Shown one piece after another: positions 8,098 through 16,960 of a stretch of DNA of 64,000 nt. Positions within the stretch are counted from its first letter, which is position 1. Each line of letters opens with the position of its first letter. A program made the position numbers and the translations under genes. The notes beneath the pieces are model-generated. The model made no database searches. It was not told where the DNA came from and worked only from the letters and a program-made list of their open reading frames with translations. The stretch is from Citrobacter sp. On2M (lineage in GTDB: Bacteria; Pseudomonadota; Gammaproteobacteria; Enterobacterales; Enterobacteriaceae). The stretch is from the NCBI RefSeq assembly GCF_018035235.1, contig NZ_WPCV01000005.1, positions 62,001 to 126,000 of the forward strand, written 5' to 3'.

Positions 8098-8988
8098 TCA
8101 GATAAGCCCGGCATCCCGCGCCAGACGGCTAAGGTTGTTATAGCCCAGACGCGCATACGTCAGCGGGTGCGCGATGGCCGGATCCTGCTCCGCTTCCACT
8201 ACCAGCCAACCCTGATATTGATTCGCCTTCAGCAAGGTCATGATCGGCGGATAGTCAACGCAGCCATCTCCCGGCACGGTAAAAACACCGCTCAGTACTG
8301 CATCAAGAAAGCTGGTTTTGCGATTTTTGACATCCGCCAGCACGTCGGCACGCACGTCTTTACAGTGAACATGGTTGATACGCGATGCCCAACGCTGTGC
8401 CACCGCCAGCGGATCGGCACCTGCGAAGGTCAAATGGCCGGTGTCGAGCAGCAATCCGACTTCATCACCGGTATGGGTCATCAGGTTGTCCACGTCGTCG
8501 GCGGACTCAATCACCGTGCCCATATGGTGATGATAGGCAATCTGTACCCCCTGCTGCTGTGTGTAGCGGGCAAATTCAGTGAGTTTTTCGCCGTACTCTT
8601 GCCAGCGTGCCTGCGGGAAGCGCGGACGCAGATGTACCGGTGTCTGCTGCTCGCCGTGAATACAGCCACTCACTTCGGCAAATACCAACACCTTCGCCCC
8701 CAGTTCGCGCAGTAACGTCAGGTGCGATTGCACGGCGGCAATCTCCTCCTCTACGCTACGCTCCAGCAGACGACCGGAGTACCAGCCGGAAACCAGTTGC
8801 AGCTCGTGGCGCTGCAAAATGGGGCCGAGCAGTCGCGCCTCGCGCGGGAATTTATTGCCCAGTTCGAAACCAGCAAACCCGGCCTCTTTGCCTTCGCTCA
8901 GACAAGTATCCAGCGAGGTCTCGGCGCCCAGAGAAGGCAGATCGTCATTCGTCCATGTCAGTGGATTAATACCTAATTGTACCGTCAT
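8098..8988 (-). CDS. iolE: Myo-inosose-2 dehydratase IolE
   Basis: A 296-residue TIM-barrel enzyme of the xylose-isomerase-like family that dehydrates scyllo-inosose to 3D-trihydroxycyclohexane-1,2-dione, step two of the pathway. The start is set at MTVQLGINPLTWTNDDLP because GGAGA precedes it at the right distance; an in-frame extension of 13 residues has no such site. LLLDTGHLTFAGADPL and NHVHCKDVR contain the Asp and His residues of the divalent metal site, and GYNNLSRLAR closes the protein. It lies between iolC (14 bp) and iolB (9 bp). Confidence 0.95.
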   Translation of the reverse strand: MTVQLGINPLTWTNDDLPSLGAETSLDTCLSEGKEAGFAGFELGNKFPREARLLGPILQRHELQLVSGWYSGRLLERSVEEEIAAVQSHLTLLRELGAKVLVFAEVSGCIHGEQQTPVHLRPRFPQARWQEYGEKLTEFARYTQQQGVQIAYHHHMGTVIESADDVDNLMTHTGDEVGLLLDTGHLTFAGADPLAVAQRWASRINHVHCKDVRADVLADVKNRKTSFLDAVLSGVFTVPGDGCVDYPPIMTLLKANQYQGWLVVEAEQDPAIAHPLTYARLGYNNLSRLARDAGLI

Positions 8989-9002
8989 TATCTTCTCCTG
9001 AA

Positions 9003-10907
9003 TTATGCTTGTCCGCGCTCGCGCCACCAGGCGATAAGCTGCAGGTAGTTATCCTTAATGCGCGCCACCAGCTGCGCATCATCAATATCGTGTTTCAACC
9101 ACGCGCGAGAGGCGTCGCCAAACAGCGTGCGTCCCACGGCGAAACCCTTGACCAGCGTTTGTCCTGCAGCGGCTTTGAAGTCGGCGCGCAGTTGCTCTGC
9201 CGGGGCATCCAGACCGAGGATCACCACCCCACGGCAGTGTGGGTCACGGCGCGCGATAATTTCACTCAGCGCCGTCCAGCCGCTGGCCGAGAGCGGTGGC
9301 AGTTTCCACCAGTCGGGGGAAATCCCCAGGTTGTAGAAACGGGAGATGGCACGCAGGTAGAGATCGTCGCTGCGCGGCATGCTGGCGGGCAATATCACCT
9401 CCAGCAGCAGCTCATGCCCGGACTGGCAGCAGGCGTGGTACACCTCGGCAATTTTCTGTTCTTGCTCCAGACGCAGCGCATGGGCATCTTCCGGATGGAA
9501 AAAGACCAGACACTTCACCACATGCTCCTGCGGCCAGCTGATGAGCTGCGAACCTATATTGCCGTGTTCCATCTCCAGCGGGCGCGAACCCGGCAGTTCG
9601 ATAGGGCGACCTATCCACCAGCCCTCTCCGGTTATCGCATTCAGCGCATCCTGACCAAACGTACCGTCGCACAGCAGCCCGGCCTTACCCTCCAGCCCGG
9701 CGCTGTTGGCCGCCTCGCGGCTGGCCTGCAGGATCAGCTGCTTCAGCGCCGGAATACGTTTCAGAGACGAGCCGCACTGCAGCGCCATCTCCTCAAGCTG
9801 ACTGCGGTGATCGAAGGCCATTACACACAGTTCCGGCCATTCGCGGCGACGGGTAGTGACGCGGTGCAGATGGTTTAGACGCGGGTCAAGATCCGGACGC
9901 GGAACGAGTGCGGCGCGGGAGAGATAATCATCCAGCTCGATTTTGCTCGGCATCGCCGGGGCACAGCCATGGCGCGACACTACCAGCGCGCCGCAGGCAT
10001 TGGCATAGCGGCACGCCTGCTCCCAGCCCTCATCGTTCAGGTAGCCCCGCAGCAGGCCGGACATAAACGCATCCCCTGCGCCAAGCACGTTAAGCACCTC
10101 GACGCGCACGCCGGTCACCGTCAGGCCATCGTCCAGCCGGGGTGGGATGGCATCGATATACACCGAGCAGCCGAGCGCGCCGCGTTTGCAGACCAGCGTA
10201 GCCTGACTCACACCACGCACCTTCTCCAGCGCCTGCAGCGTTTCGGTGCTGCCGCCCGCGATATGAAACTCCTCCTCGGTGCCGACGATGACGTCGAACA
10301 GGTGCAACACATCCTGCAATTGACGCGTCACCTGCTCAGCGGCGATAAAACGCGTTTCGCCGTCGCCTAAGGACGTTAACCCCCATAACACCGGACGGTA
10401 GTCGATATCCAGCACCGTGCGCACGCCGTGGCGGCGGGCATAACCCAGTGCCGTCAGCACCGCCTCGCGGGTCTGGGGATGAGAAAGATGGGTTCCGGTG
10501 ATGGCAAGACAGCGGGCAGACGCGATGTACTGTTCATCAACATCGCTGGCAGTAATCGCCATATCCGCGCAGTTATCACGGTAAAAAATCAGAGGAAAGG
10601 TATCCCGGTCTTTAATGCCGAGTAGCACCAGCGCCGTCAGGCGGTCTTTATCGGTAATCAGATGGCTGGTGTCACAGCCCACCTGGTTTAACTCTTCCCG
10701 CAGAAAACGCCCCATATGTTCGTCGCCAACCCGCGCCAACATTGAAGAACGCAATCCCTGGCGCGCCGTGCCGTACGCCACGTTGCCGGACGACCCGCCA
10801 AGATATTTGGCGAAGCTCGACACATCTTCCAGACGGGCGCCAATTTGCTGACTGTAGAGGTCTACCGCCACGCGGCCCATGCATATCACATCAAACTGCT
10901 TTTCCAC
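9003..10907 (-). CDS. iolC: IolC: 5-dehydro-2-deoxygluconokinase fused to a DUF2090 aldolase-like domain
   Basis: A 634-residue two-domain protein. Residues 1 to about 325 are a PfkB-family sugar kinase (FAKYLGGSSGNVAYGTARQG at the substrate site; NVLGAGDAFMSGLLRGYL with the catalytic Asp). Residues from about 345 to 634 are the DUF2090 domain, resembling class I aldolases of the LacD/IolJ type (ELCVMAFDHRSQLEEMA, KAGLLCDGTFGQDAL, VVILGLDAPAEQL). The kinase makes 5-dehydro-2-deoxygluconate-6-phosphate. The second domain probably cleaves it to dihydroxyacetone phosphate and malonate semialdehyde, since no separate iolJ is present. The long fused form is common in proteobacteria. It lies 12 bp after the Gfo/Idh/MocA gene. 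Confidence 0.93.
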   Translation of the reverse strand: MEKQFDVICMGRVAVDLYSQQIGARLEDVSSFAKYLGGSSGNVAYGTARQGLRSSMLARVGDEHMGRFLREELNQVGCDTSHLITDKDRLTALVLLGIKDRDTFPLIFYRDNCADMAITASDVDEQYIASARCLAITGTHLSHPQTREAVLTALGYARRHGVRTVLDIDYRPVLWGLTSLGDGETRFIAAEQVTRQLQDVLHLFDVIVGTEEEFHIAGGSTETLQALEKVRGVSQATLVCKRGALGCSVYIDAIPPRLDDGLTVTGVRVEVLNVLGAGDAFMSGLLRGYLNDEGWEQACRYANACGALVVSRHGCAPAMPSKIELDDYLSRAALVPRPDLDPRLNHLHRVTTRRREWPELCVMAFDHRSQLEEMALQCGSSLKRIPALKQLILQASREAANSAGLEGKAGLLCDGTFGQDALNAITGEGWWIGRPIELPGSRPLEMEHGNIGSQLISWPQEHVVKCLVFFHPEDAHALRLEQEQKIAEVYHACCQSGHELLLEVILPASMPRSDDLYLRAISRFYNLGISPDWWKLPPLSASGWTALSEIIARRDPHCRGVVILGLDAPAEQLRADFKAAAGQTLVKGFAVGRTLFGDASRAWLKHDIDDAQLVARIKDNYLQLIAWWRERGQA

Positions 10908-10919
10908 GTTGAACCCTCT

Positions 10920-12053
10920 TCAGACAATGTCGTTCACGTTCAGCCAGCGGCCTTCCAGGTGCGAGAGTGCGATGGCGTCAAGCACACGCGACACCTTCCA
11001 GCCCTCTTCGAAGTCCGGCCACATCGGCGCATCGGCGGCAATGCCGTCCACCAGATCGCGCACTTCCACGGTTTTCTGATCGTTAAAGCCGATGCCATGC
11101 CCGGCCCCCATACAAAACGCACCGTAGTCCGGGTGTGCCGGGCCAACGAGCAAGGTACGAAATCCCTGTCGGTTGACCGGATCGTCATGCAAATAGAGTT
11201 TCAGCTCCGCCATGCGCTCCTGGGTAAAACTGATGCTCCCTTTGGTCCCGGTAATCACATACGACAACCCCATTTTGCGGCCACAGGCCACGCGGGAGGT
11301 TTCAATCACCCCTTGCGCCCCGCCTGCAAAGCGCACCATCGCGTGGGCCTGATCTTCGTTCTCTACCGTCACCATTTGTGAGGAACCGACTTGCGCCGGA
11401 CGCTGTGGCACCACGATCTTCAAGTCGCCGCAGACCTGATGAATATCGCCAACCAGGTACTGCGCCATATTGACGATATGCGCCGCCAGATCGCCAAGTG
11501 CCCCCAGACCCGCCGTTTCTTTAAAACAGTGCCAGTGGATCGGCGCAAGCGGATCGGCCATGTAGTCTTCGTTGTGGGTGCCGTAGAAATGGATCACCTC
11601 GCCAATTTCGCCGCACTCAATGATCTCTTTCGCCAGCTGCGCCGTTGGGTTCTTCATATAGTTGAAACCCACCAGCGTTTTCACTCCGGCCCGTTGTGCC
11701 GCCTCCACCATTTCACGCGCGTCATGGGCGTTCAGCGCCAGCGGCTTCTCCGAGTAGACGTGCTTGCCGTGACGGATCGCCTCCAGCGCCATCTCTTTAT
11801 GCAGATGGTTAGGCGAACAAATATCAACCACGTCAATGGCCGGGTCGGCCACCAGCGCACGCCAGTCTCCGGTTGAGCGATTGAAGCCAAAGGCCTGCGC
11901 CCGTTCGGCCGCCAGCTCCGGCGTGACTTCCGCCACCATTTCGCGCACCAGTTTGCCGCGCAGGTTGAACACCGTCGGGGCCTGGGCATAGGCGATGGCA
12001 TGCGCCTTGCCGATATACCCGGTGCCAATTAGTCCAATACGAACTTCTTTCAT
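10920..12053 (-). CDS. Gfo/Idh/MocA dehydrogenase, second inositol-cluster dehydrogenase
   Basis: A 377-residue NAD(P)-dependent oxidoreductase. The Rossmann motif GLIGTGYIGKAHA starts at residue 6, EKPLALNAHDA carries the conserved catalytic-site Lys, and ETAGLGALGDLAAHIVNMAQYL contains the His of the active site. I chose the ATG at 12053, preceded by GAGGA, over an upstream GTG. Its place between the permease gene and iolC points to oxidation of a second inositol isomer, or of a sugar that enters the same route, such as scyllo- or D-chiro-inositol. It is clearly distinct from iolG at 15.7 kb. Isomer specificity cannot be read from the sequence. Confidence 0.85.
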   Translation of the reverse strand: MKEVRIGLIGTGYIGKAHAIAYAQAPTVFNLRGKLVREMVAEVTPELAAERAQAFGFNRSTGDWRALVADPAIDVVDICSPNHLHKEMALEAIRHGKHVYSEKPLALNAHDAREMVEAAQRAGVKTLVGFNYMKNPTAQLAKEIIECGEIGEVIHFYGTHNEDYMADPLAPIHWHCFKETAGLGALGDLAAHIVNMAQYLVGDIHQVCGDLKIVVPQRPAQVGSSQMVTVENEDQAHAMVRFAGGAQGVIETSRVACGRKMGLSYVITGTKGSISFTQERMAELKLYLHDDPVNRQGFRTLLVGPAHPDYGAFCMGAGHGIGFNDQKTVEVRDLVDGIAADAPMWPDFEEGWKVSRVLDAIALSHLEGRWLNVNDIV

Positions 12054-12061
12054 CGTGATCC

Positions 12062-13090
12062 TCACAGTGCGCCGCGACGGCTCTTGGCGTAGGTATCGAA
12101 CGCCACCGCCAGAACGATAATTAAGCCGGTTATAATTTGTTGGTAATAAGCCGAGACGTTCATCAGCACCAGGCCGTTAATCAGGATGCCCATGATGATC
12201 GAGCCGATAATGGTGCCACCGATGCGTCCGTAGCCCCCCATCAGCGACGTGCCGCCAATCACCACGGAAGCGATGACGCGCAGCTCAAACGAGATCCCGG
12301 CGACCGCTTCCGCACTGCCCAAACGCGCACTGAGGATGAAGCCCGCCAGCCCCGCCAGACAGCCAATCAGCACGTAGACGCTGACCAACACGCGCTTGAC
12401 GTTGACCCCGGCCAGGCGCGCCGCCTCCGGGTTGCCGCCGATGGCGTACACGAAGCGCCCCCAACGGGTTTTATGCAGCGCCAGATAACCACCCACCGCC
12501 ACCAAAGCGAAGATCCAGATCGGAATGGAAATGCCGAGCAGTTCACCACGCCCCCACCAGCGGTAACCCGCGTCGAACCCGGCAATCGGCGCGCCGTCGT
12601 TAATGACCAGCGTCAGGCCGCGCCAGATGGTCATCCCGCCGAGGGTGACGATAAACGGCGGCAGACGCAGGCGGGTCACGCCGAGGCCATGCAGGAAACC
12701 AATCGCGGTGCCCATCGCCATACAGATCCCAAGGCCAATCAGCCAGCTCATGCCGCCCCAGGCGTTCGGATCGACGGTGGTGAAGTTGTCGCCCTTAATC
12801 ACATACGCGGCGGTCATGGCGCAGACTGCCAGGATGGAGCCTACCGACAGATCGATTCCGGCGGTCAGAATGACAAACGTCATACCGACAGCCATGATCC
12901 CGTAGATGGAGACTTCGGTCAGGATGTTGAAAATATTGCGTTCAGAAAGAAAATTGCTGTTCTGCAACTGAAAGAAAATCAGCAGCAGGATCATGAAAAT
13001 CAGTACCCCAAAGCGCTCAAAAAAGGCTATAGGATCGAGACGTCCGCCGCGTTTGGCTGGAACCTGCGTTTTAGAAATAATCTGCGTCAT
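12062..13090 (-). CDS. Sugar-type ABC transporter permease (inositol uptake)
   Basis: A 342-residue inner-membrane permease of the RbsC/AraH family (BPD_transp_2) with about nine or ten hydrophobic segments. Typical family sequences are [21 protein letters not shown], near-invariant in sugar permeases, and [19 protein letters not shown], the coupling-helix region that contacts the ATPase. It lies between the ATPase gene (11 bp upstream) and the dehydrogenase gene, whose start is just past this stop codon. With the binding protein and ATPase it forms an inositol importer in place of the IolT permeases of Salmonella. Confidence 0.92.
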   Translation of the reverse strand: MTQIISKTQVPAKRGGRLDPIAFFERFGVLIFMILLLIFFQLQNSNFLSERNIFNILTEVSIYGIMAVGMTFVILTAGIDLSVGSILAVCAMTAAYVIKGDNFTTVDPNAWGGMSWLIGLGICMAMGTAIGFLHGLGVTRLRLPPFIVTLGGMTIWRGLTLVINDGAPIAGFDAGYRWWGRGELLGISIPIWIFALVAVGGYLALHKTRWGRFVYAIGGNPEAARLAGVNVKRVLVSVYVLIGCLAGLAGFILSARLGSAEAVAGISFELRVIASVVIGGTSLMGGYGRIGGTIIGSIIMGILINGLVLMNVSAYYQQIITGLIIVLAVAFDTYAKSRRGAL

Positions 13091-13101
13091 GAATCACTCC
13101 G

Positions 13102-14649
13102 TTATGCCGCATTCAGGGCGTTGTGGTTGATGGCCATCATCGTCATTAACCGCTCTTCGTTGGCGTCATCGCCATGGATCTCGCCAGTCACCCGGCCTTC
13201 ACTCAGCGTGATGATCCGATCGGAAACCGCCATGACTTCAGGCAGATCGGAGGAGATCACGATCACCGCCACGCCCTTCTTCGCCATATCAAACAACACC
13301 TGATGGACTTCTGATTTGGTACCAACATCGATGCCACGCGTCGGCTCATCGACAATCAGCACCCGCGGATTAAGTGCCATGCAGCGCGCGAGGATCACCT
13401 TTTGCTGGTTGCCACCAGAGAGCTTGCGTACCTCCTGCGCGCTGTTGACCATTTTGATCTGCAGCGCCTGACGGTAAGACTCGATCAGGGCATCCTCTTT
13501 GCGGGTATTCACAAACCAGCGCCACTGCAGCAGTGATGACAGGCTGGAAAGCGACAGGTTGTCGCGGATCGACAACCCCAACACCGCGCCCTCTTTTTTA
13601 CGATCTTCCGGCACCAGCGCCAGCCCCTGATCCAGCGCAAACAGCGGATCGCGCGGCTGATATGGCACGCCATCAAGCTCAAAGCTACCGGAGGTAAACC
13701 CGTCGGCGCCAAACAGGCAGCGGGCCACTTCAGTGCGCCCGGCACCAACCAGCCCGGCGATGCCTAATACTTCTCCGGCATGAACGTGGAAACTAATGTC
13801 GTGTAGCGCGATGCCATGCGGATCCAACGGCGGCTTTTCACGGCTGAGTCCCTTTACCGCCAGACGCACAGGTTTATCTTGATGGTGAGTTTCACTGGCC
13901 GGGCGGCGATTAAAGGCCACATCACGCCCCACCATCAGGCGAATCAGCTGTTCTACAGTGGTCTGTGCAACCGCACCATTGCCGGTAAAACGTCCATCCT
14001 GGAAAACGGTAAACTGGTCGCAAAGTTGAAAGACTTCATGAAGACGATGGGTGACATAGATAATGCTCACGCCCCGCCCTTTAAGTTCCCGCACCACCCG
14101 GTGCAGACTTTCTACTTCGCTGTCGCTCAGCGCGGCGGAAGGTTCGTCCATGATGATAAGCTTTGCGTTCAACGTCAGCGCCCGCGCAATTTCCACCATT
14201 TGCTGCTGTGCCACACTCAGTCGGGCCACGGCAGTGGTTGGCGCAACGTTCAGTTGCAAATAATCCAGAATCACCTGCGCTTCCTGATTCACCGCCTTTT
14301 CATCCACAATCAGATTGCGCTTGCGCGGTTCACGCCCGAGGAACATATTCTCGGCGACGGTCATGTTGGGCAGCAGATTAAATTCCTGATAAATAGTGAT
14401 AATGCCCTTGTTCTGCCGCTCGACCGGAGAGTCCTCTACCGGCAACGTTTCGCCGTTAAACCAAATCTCCCCACGCGTTTGCGGCTGCGCGCCCGCCAGC
14501 GCTTTCAGCAGGGTCGATTTTCCGGCACCGTTTTCACCTAACAGCGCGTGGATTTCTCCCGCACCAACGGTCAGTTGTGCGCTGCTTAGCGCCCAGACGC
14601 CGGAAAAGCTTTTCGCCAGGTCGGTCACTTTCAGTAAGGGTTGCGACAT
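13102..14649 (-). CDS. Sugar-type ABC transporter ATP-binding protein (inositol uptake)
   Basis: A 515-residue double ATPase of the RbsA/XylG/MglA class. The first cassette has Walker A GENGAGKSTLLKAL, signature LSVAQQQMVEIARAL and Walker B LIIMDEPSAALSDSE. The second has the degenerate Walker A GLVGAGRTEVARCLFG usual for this class, signature LSGGNQQKVILARCM and Walker B VLIVDEPTRGIDVGTK. The start at 14649 is chosen because the GGAG lying inside a possible upstream start (14667) serves it. It follows the binding-protein gene and drives the same importer. Confidence 0.93.
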   Translation of the reverse strand: MSQPLLKVTDLAKSFSGVWALSSAQLTVGAGEIHALLGENGAGKSTLLKALAGAQPQTRGEIWFNGETLPVEDSPVERQNKGIITIYQEFNLLPNMTVAENMFLGREPRKRNLIVDEKAVNQEAQVILDYLQLNVAPTTAVARLSVAQQQMVEIARALTLNAKLIIMDEPSAALSDSEVESLHRVVRELKGRGVSIIYVTHRLHEVFQLCDQFTVFQDGRFTGNGAVAQTTVEQLIRLMVGRDVAFNRRPASETHHQDKPVRLAVKGLSREKPPLDPHGIALHDISFHVHAGEVLGIAGLVGAGRTEVARCLFGADGFTSGSFELDGVPYQPRDPLFALDQGLALVPEDRKKEGAVLGLSIRDNLSLSSLSSLLQWRWFVNTRKEDALIESYRQALQIKMVNSAQEVRKLSGGNQQKVILARCMALNPRVLIVDEPTRGIDVGTKSEVHQVLFDMAKKGVAVIVISSDLPEVMAVSDRIITLSEGRVTGEIHGDDANEERLMTMMAINHNALNAA

Positions 14650-14702
14650 CGGTCTGCTCCTCCTCATAGTGAGCCGCCACTTACGCAGCGGCTCTGGACA
14701 TA

Positions 14703-15632
14703 TCAGTTACCGGCCTCACCGATACGCTCAGCCTGCTGCAGATTTTCTTTAGTTATCAGCGTTGGCGGATAGTCAGCACCGGTGATTGCGGTCTTCTCAC
14801 GGACGTTATTCACCAGTTGGCTCATGGCCGTTTTCACCGCAAAACCAGGACGCTGATCCGCCGTTACCGCCAGCCAGCCGTCACGCACGCGTGCCAGCGC
14901 TTCCGGTACAGCATCAAAGCCCGTGACCAGAACTTCACCCGGTTTCAGACCTTGCCCCTGTAACGCTTCAATCGCGCCCAGCGCCATGTCGTCGTTAGCG
15001 GAGAGGATCACCTGTGGGCGTTTCGGCAGTGAAGGCAGCACGCTTTCGACAATGCGCATCCCTTCAGAACGCATCCAGTTACCCGTCTGATCGGCGACGA
15101 TCTTGTACTTTTCACCGCCCGCCTTCAGGCTGTCGCGAATACCTTTAGTACGTTCTATGTTGGAGGAGGAGCCTGGCTGGCCGGTCAGCAGAATAATGTC
15201 CGCCCCGTCAGGAAATTTGTTTTTTACAAAGTCGCCAATCGCCTGGCCGCCTTTGTAGTTATTCGCGCCGAAGTGCGGCACTTTTTTCTGGCTATCGACG
15301 GAGCGGTCGAGAGTAACAACGGGTAGCTTCGCATCCTGAATTTCATCTACCGCACTGGACACCGCGTTAACATCGTTCGGTGAAACGATAAAACCCTGTG
15401 CGCCACGGGTGATGGCGTTTTCCAGGTCAGCGACCTGTTTCGGCGAGCTACCCTGCCCGTCCAGAACCTGCAAATTCACACCCATCTCTTTTGCGGCTTT
15501 CACCGCCGTGCGCTGCATGTGAACTTCAAATGGCATCGCCAGATTTGGCGTACTAAAAACAATTTGCTCATTTTCAGCAATGGCTGCCCCGGATGTCATG
15601 GCGATGAGGACAGCTAAGATCAGTTTTTTCAT
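14703..15632 (-). CDS. Periplasmic sugar-binding protein of the inositol ABC transporter
   Basis: A 309-residue periplasmic binding protein of the RbsB type (Peripla_BP_4). Signal peptide MKKLILAVLIAMTSGAAIA is followed by NEQIVFSTPNLAMPFEVHM. Family landmarks are GAQGFIVSPNDVNAV, PVVTLDRSVDS and VILSANDDMALGAIEALQ, the hinge and ligand-contact strands. It is the second gene after iolG and the first of the three transporter genes. Its position in the iol cluster predicts myo-inositol as ligand, although the sequence alone would only say pentose/hexose family. Confidence 0.9.
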   Translation of the reverse strand: MKKLILAVLIAMTSGAAIAENEQIVFSTPNLAMPFEVHMQRTAVKAAKEMGVNLQVLDGQGSSPKQVADLENAITRGAQGFIVSPNDVNAVSSAVDEIQDAKLPVVTLDRSVDSQKKVPHFGANNYKGGQAIGDFVKNKFPDGADIILLTGQPGSSSNIERTKGIRDSLKAGGEKYKIVADQTGNWMRSEGMRIVESVLPSLPKRPQVILSANDDMALGAIEALQGQGLKPGEVLVTGFDAVPEALARVRDGWLAVTADQRPGFAVKTAMSQLVNNVREKTAITGADYPPTLITKENLQQAERIGEAGN

Positions 15633-15670
15633 TATTATGTCTCTCTGTGTAGGGTTGGTTGTGATGACAA

Positions 15671-16657
15671 TCAGAGGAGAACTTCACGCTGGCTATGCAG
15701 TGACTCCAGCGCTTTATCCGCCAGATACAGCGCACGCTCACCGTCGTCCCCGCTGCAATCCGGGACCGCTTCGCCGCGCAGTACCGCAACAAAGTGCTCC
15801 CATTCCGCGGCATAGGCCGATTTATAACGCTGCAGGAAGAAATGTTCAGGCAGCGCGCTGTTGCAGCCCTGTTTGCCGTAGTGCTGCACCTGGTTTTCGA
15901 GAATATTGCCCGCACACAGCAGCCCTTCAGAGCCGTGCAACTCAAGGCGCTGGTCGTAGCCGTAGGATGAGCGGCGGCTATTGACGATGGTCGCCATCGC
16001 GCCGGAAGCATATTTCAGAACGATAAATGCGGTGTCGATATCGCCCGCCTCACCAATCGCCGGATCCACCAGATTACTGCCCTGGGCATACACCGACACC
16101 GGCTCTTCGCCCATGATAAAGCGCGCCATGTCAAAATCGTGGATGGTCATATCGCGGAACATGCCGCCGGAGACGCGCACGTATTCCGCAGGCGGCGGAG
16201 ACGGGTCTCGGGAGATAATCAGCAGCGATTCCGGCTTACCGATACGCCCAGCCAGTGCGTCGGTTTTCACGCGGCGAAACTGCGGGTCAAAGCGGCGGTT
16301 AAAGCCGATAAACAGCGGCACGTCGTACTCTTTAACCACTTTCAGACAGTCGCGCACGCGGGCCAGATCCAGGTGGACGGGCTTTTCACAGAAGATAGCT
16401 TTGCCGTGACGAGCAGCCAGTTCAATCAGGTCTGCGTGGGTATCTGTCGCGGAGGCGATCAACACGGCGTGAACGTTTCGATCAGTCATTGCCTCATCCA
16501 GACTTTGCAGACGGGCCTGGTACTGGGTGGCAAGACGAGTGGCAAACTCCTGATTCGGGTCGACGACGGACCAGAGCGTGGTGGCACTGTGACTGGCAAT
16601 GTTAGCTGCATGTACCTGGCCAATTCGGCCAGCGCCCAGTAAAGCAATGTTAAACAT
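15671..16657 (-). CDS. iolG: Myo-inositol 2-dehydrogenase IolG
   Basis: A 328-residue Gfo/Idh/MocA oxidoreductase that oxidises myo-inositol to scyllo-inosose with NAD, the first step of the pathway. It begins MFNIALLGAGRIGQVHAANIA (Rossmann fold). It carries the EKPVHLDLARVRDCL motif with the active-site Lys. GGMFRDMTIHDFDMARFIMGEEP holds the Asp and His of the catalytic site. It is the first gene of the long leftward unit and has its own 303-bp upstream region with a candidate IolR operator. I assign iolG to this copy because its motifs match the classical enzyme best. Confidence 0.92.
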   Translation of the reverse strand: MFNIALLGAGRIGQVHAANIASHSATTLWSVVDPNQEFATRLATQYQARLQSLDEAMTDRNVHAVLIASATDTHADLIELAARHGKAIFCEKPVHLDLARVRDCLKVVKEYDVPLFIGFNRRFDPQFRRVKTDALAGRIGKPESLLIISRDPSPPPAEYVRVSGGMFRDMTIHDFDMARFIMGEEPVSVYAQGSNLVDPAIGEAGDIDTAFIVLKYASGAMATIVNSRRSSYGYDQRLELHGSEGLLCAGNILENQVQHYGKQGCNSALPEHFFLQRYKSAYAAEWEHFVAVLRGEAVPDCSGDDGERALYLADKALESLHSQREVLL

Positions 16658-16960
16658 AACGGCTCCCGGTGTTGGTGAATGCGATGAACTAACGACTCCT
16701 TAAATAAAACATTTATTTCATTTTTATAAATAGTGAAAATTATATTTTTGAGTGCAAGTTAACACTTTTGAGACGAATGAGATAAAATCTGTTATCAATA
16801 TCACAACATGATATAAGGAAAGATGCAGGAATTGGCCCCCTTCCGTTCAGGAAGGAGGCGGTGGATGAGGCGGTGGATCAAGAGAAAAGAAAAATGAAAT
16901 GAAAATTTCGTCGGGAAGGATTGCCGGATGGCGGCTTTGCTTATCCGGCATAACTCTGCG
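16658..16960. promoter_or_regulatory. iolG promoter region with candidate IolR operator
   Basis: A 303-bp gene-free spacer between iolG and iolD. On the minus strand TGAAATAAATGTTTT (16706-16720) differs only by transitions from TGAAACAAACATTCC before iolA, suggesting a shared IolR site. A purine/pyrimidine hairpin CCTTCC-GTTCA-GGAAGG lies at 16839-16855. The part next to iolD holds a REP-like element. The AT-rich block 16700-16800 is the likely promoter. Confidence 0.5.
16923..16949. repeat. REP-like palindromic element after iolD
   Basis: GCCGGATGGCGGC-TTTG-CTTATCCGGC has the stem and internal GGCGGC of enterobacterial REP sequences. It lies 11 bp past the iolD stop codon, where REPs commonly sit, and probably stabilises the iolA-iolD message or separates it from iolG. 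Confidence 0.7.

Noticed and set aside
9009-9878. Plus-strand frame of 289 codons inside iolC
   Set aside because: Fully antisense to the conserved DUF2090 domain of iolC, with no ribosome-binding site.
12137-13303. Long plus-strand open frame (388 codons) across the permease and start of the ATPase gene
   Set aside because: Antisense to a clear sugar permease; composition rich in Asp, His, Gln and Arg is typical of reading a G+C-rich gene backwards, and no domain is recognisable.
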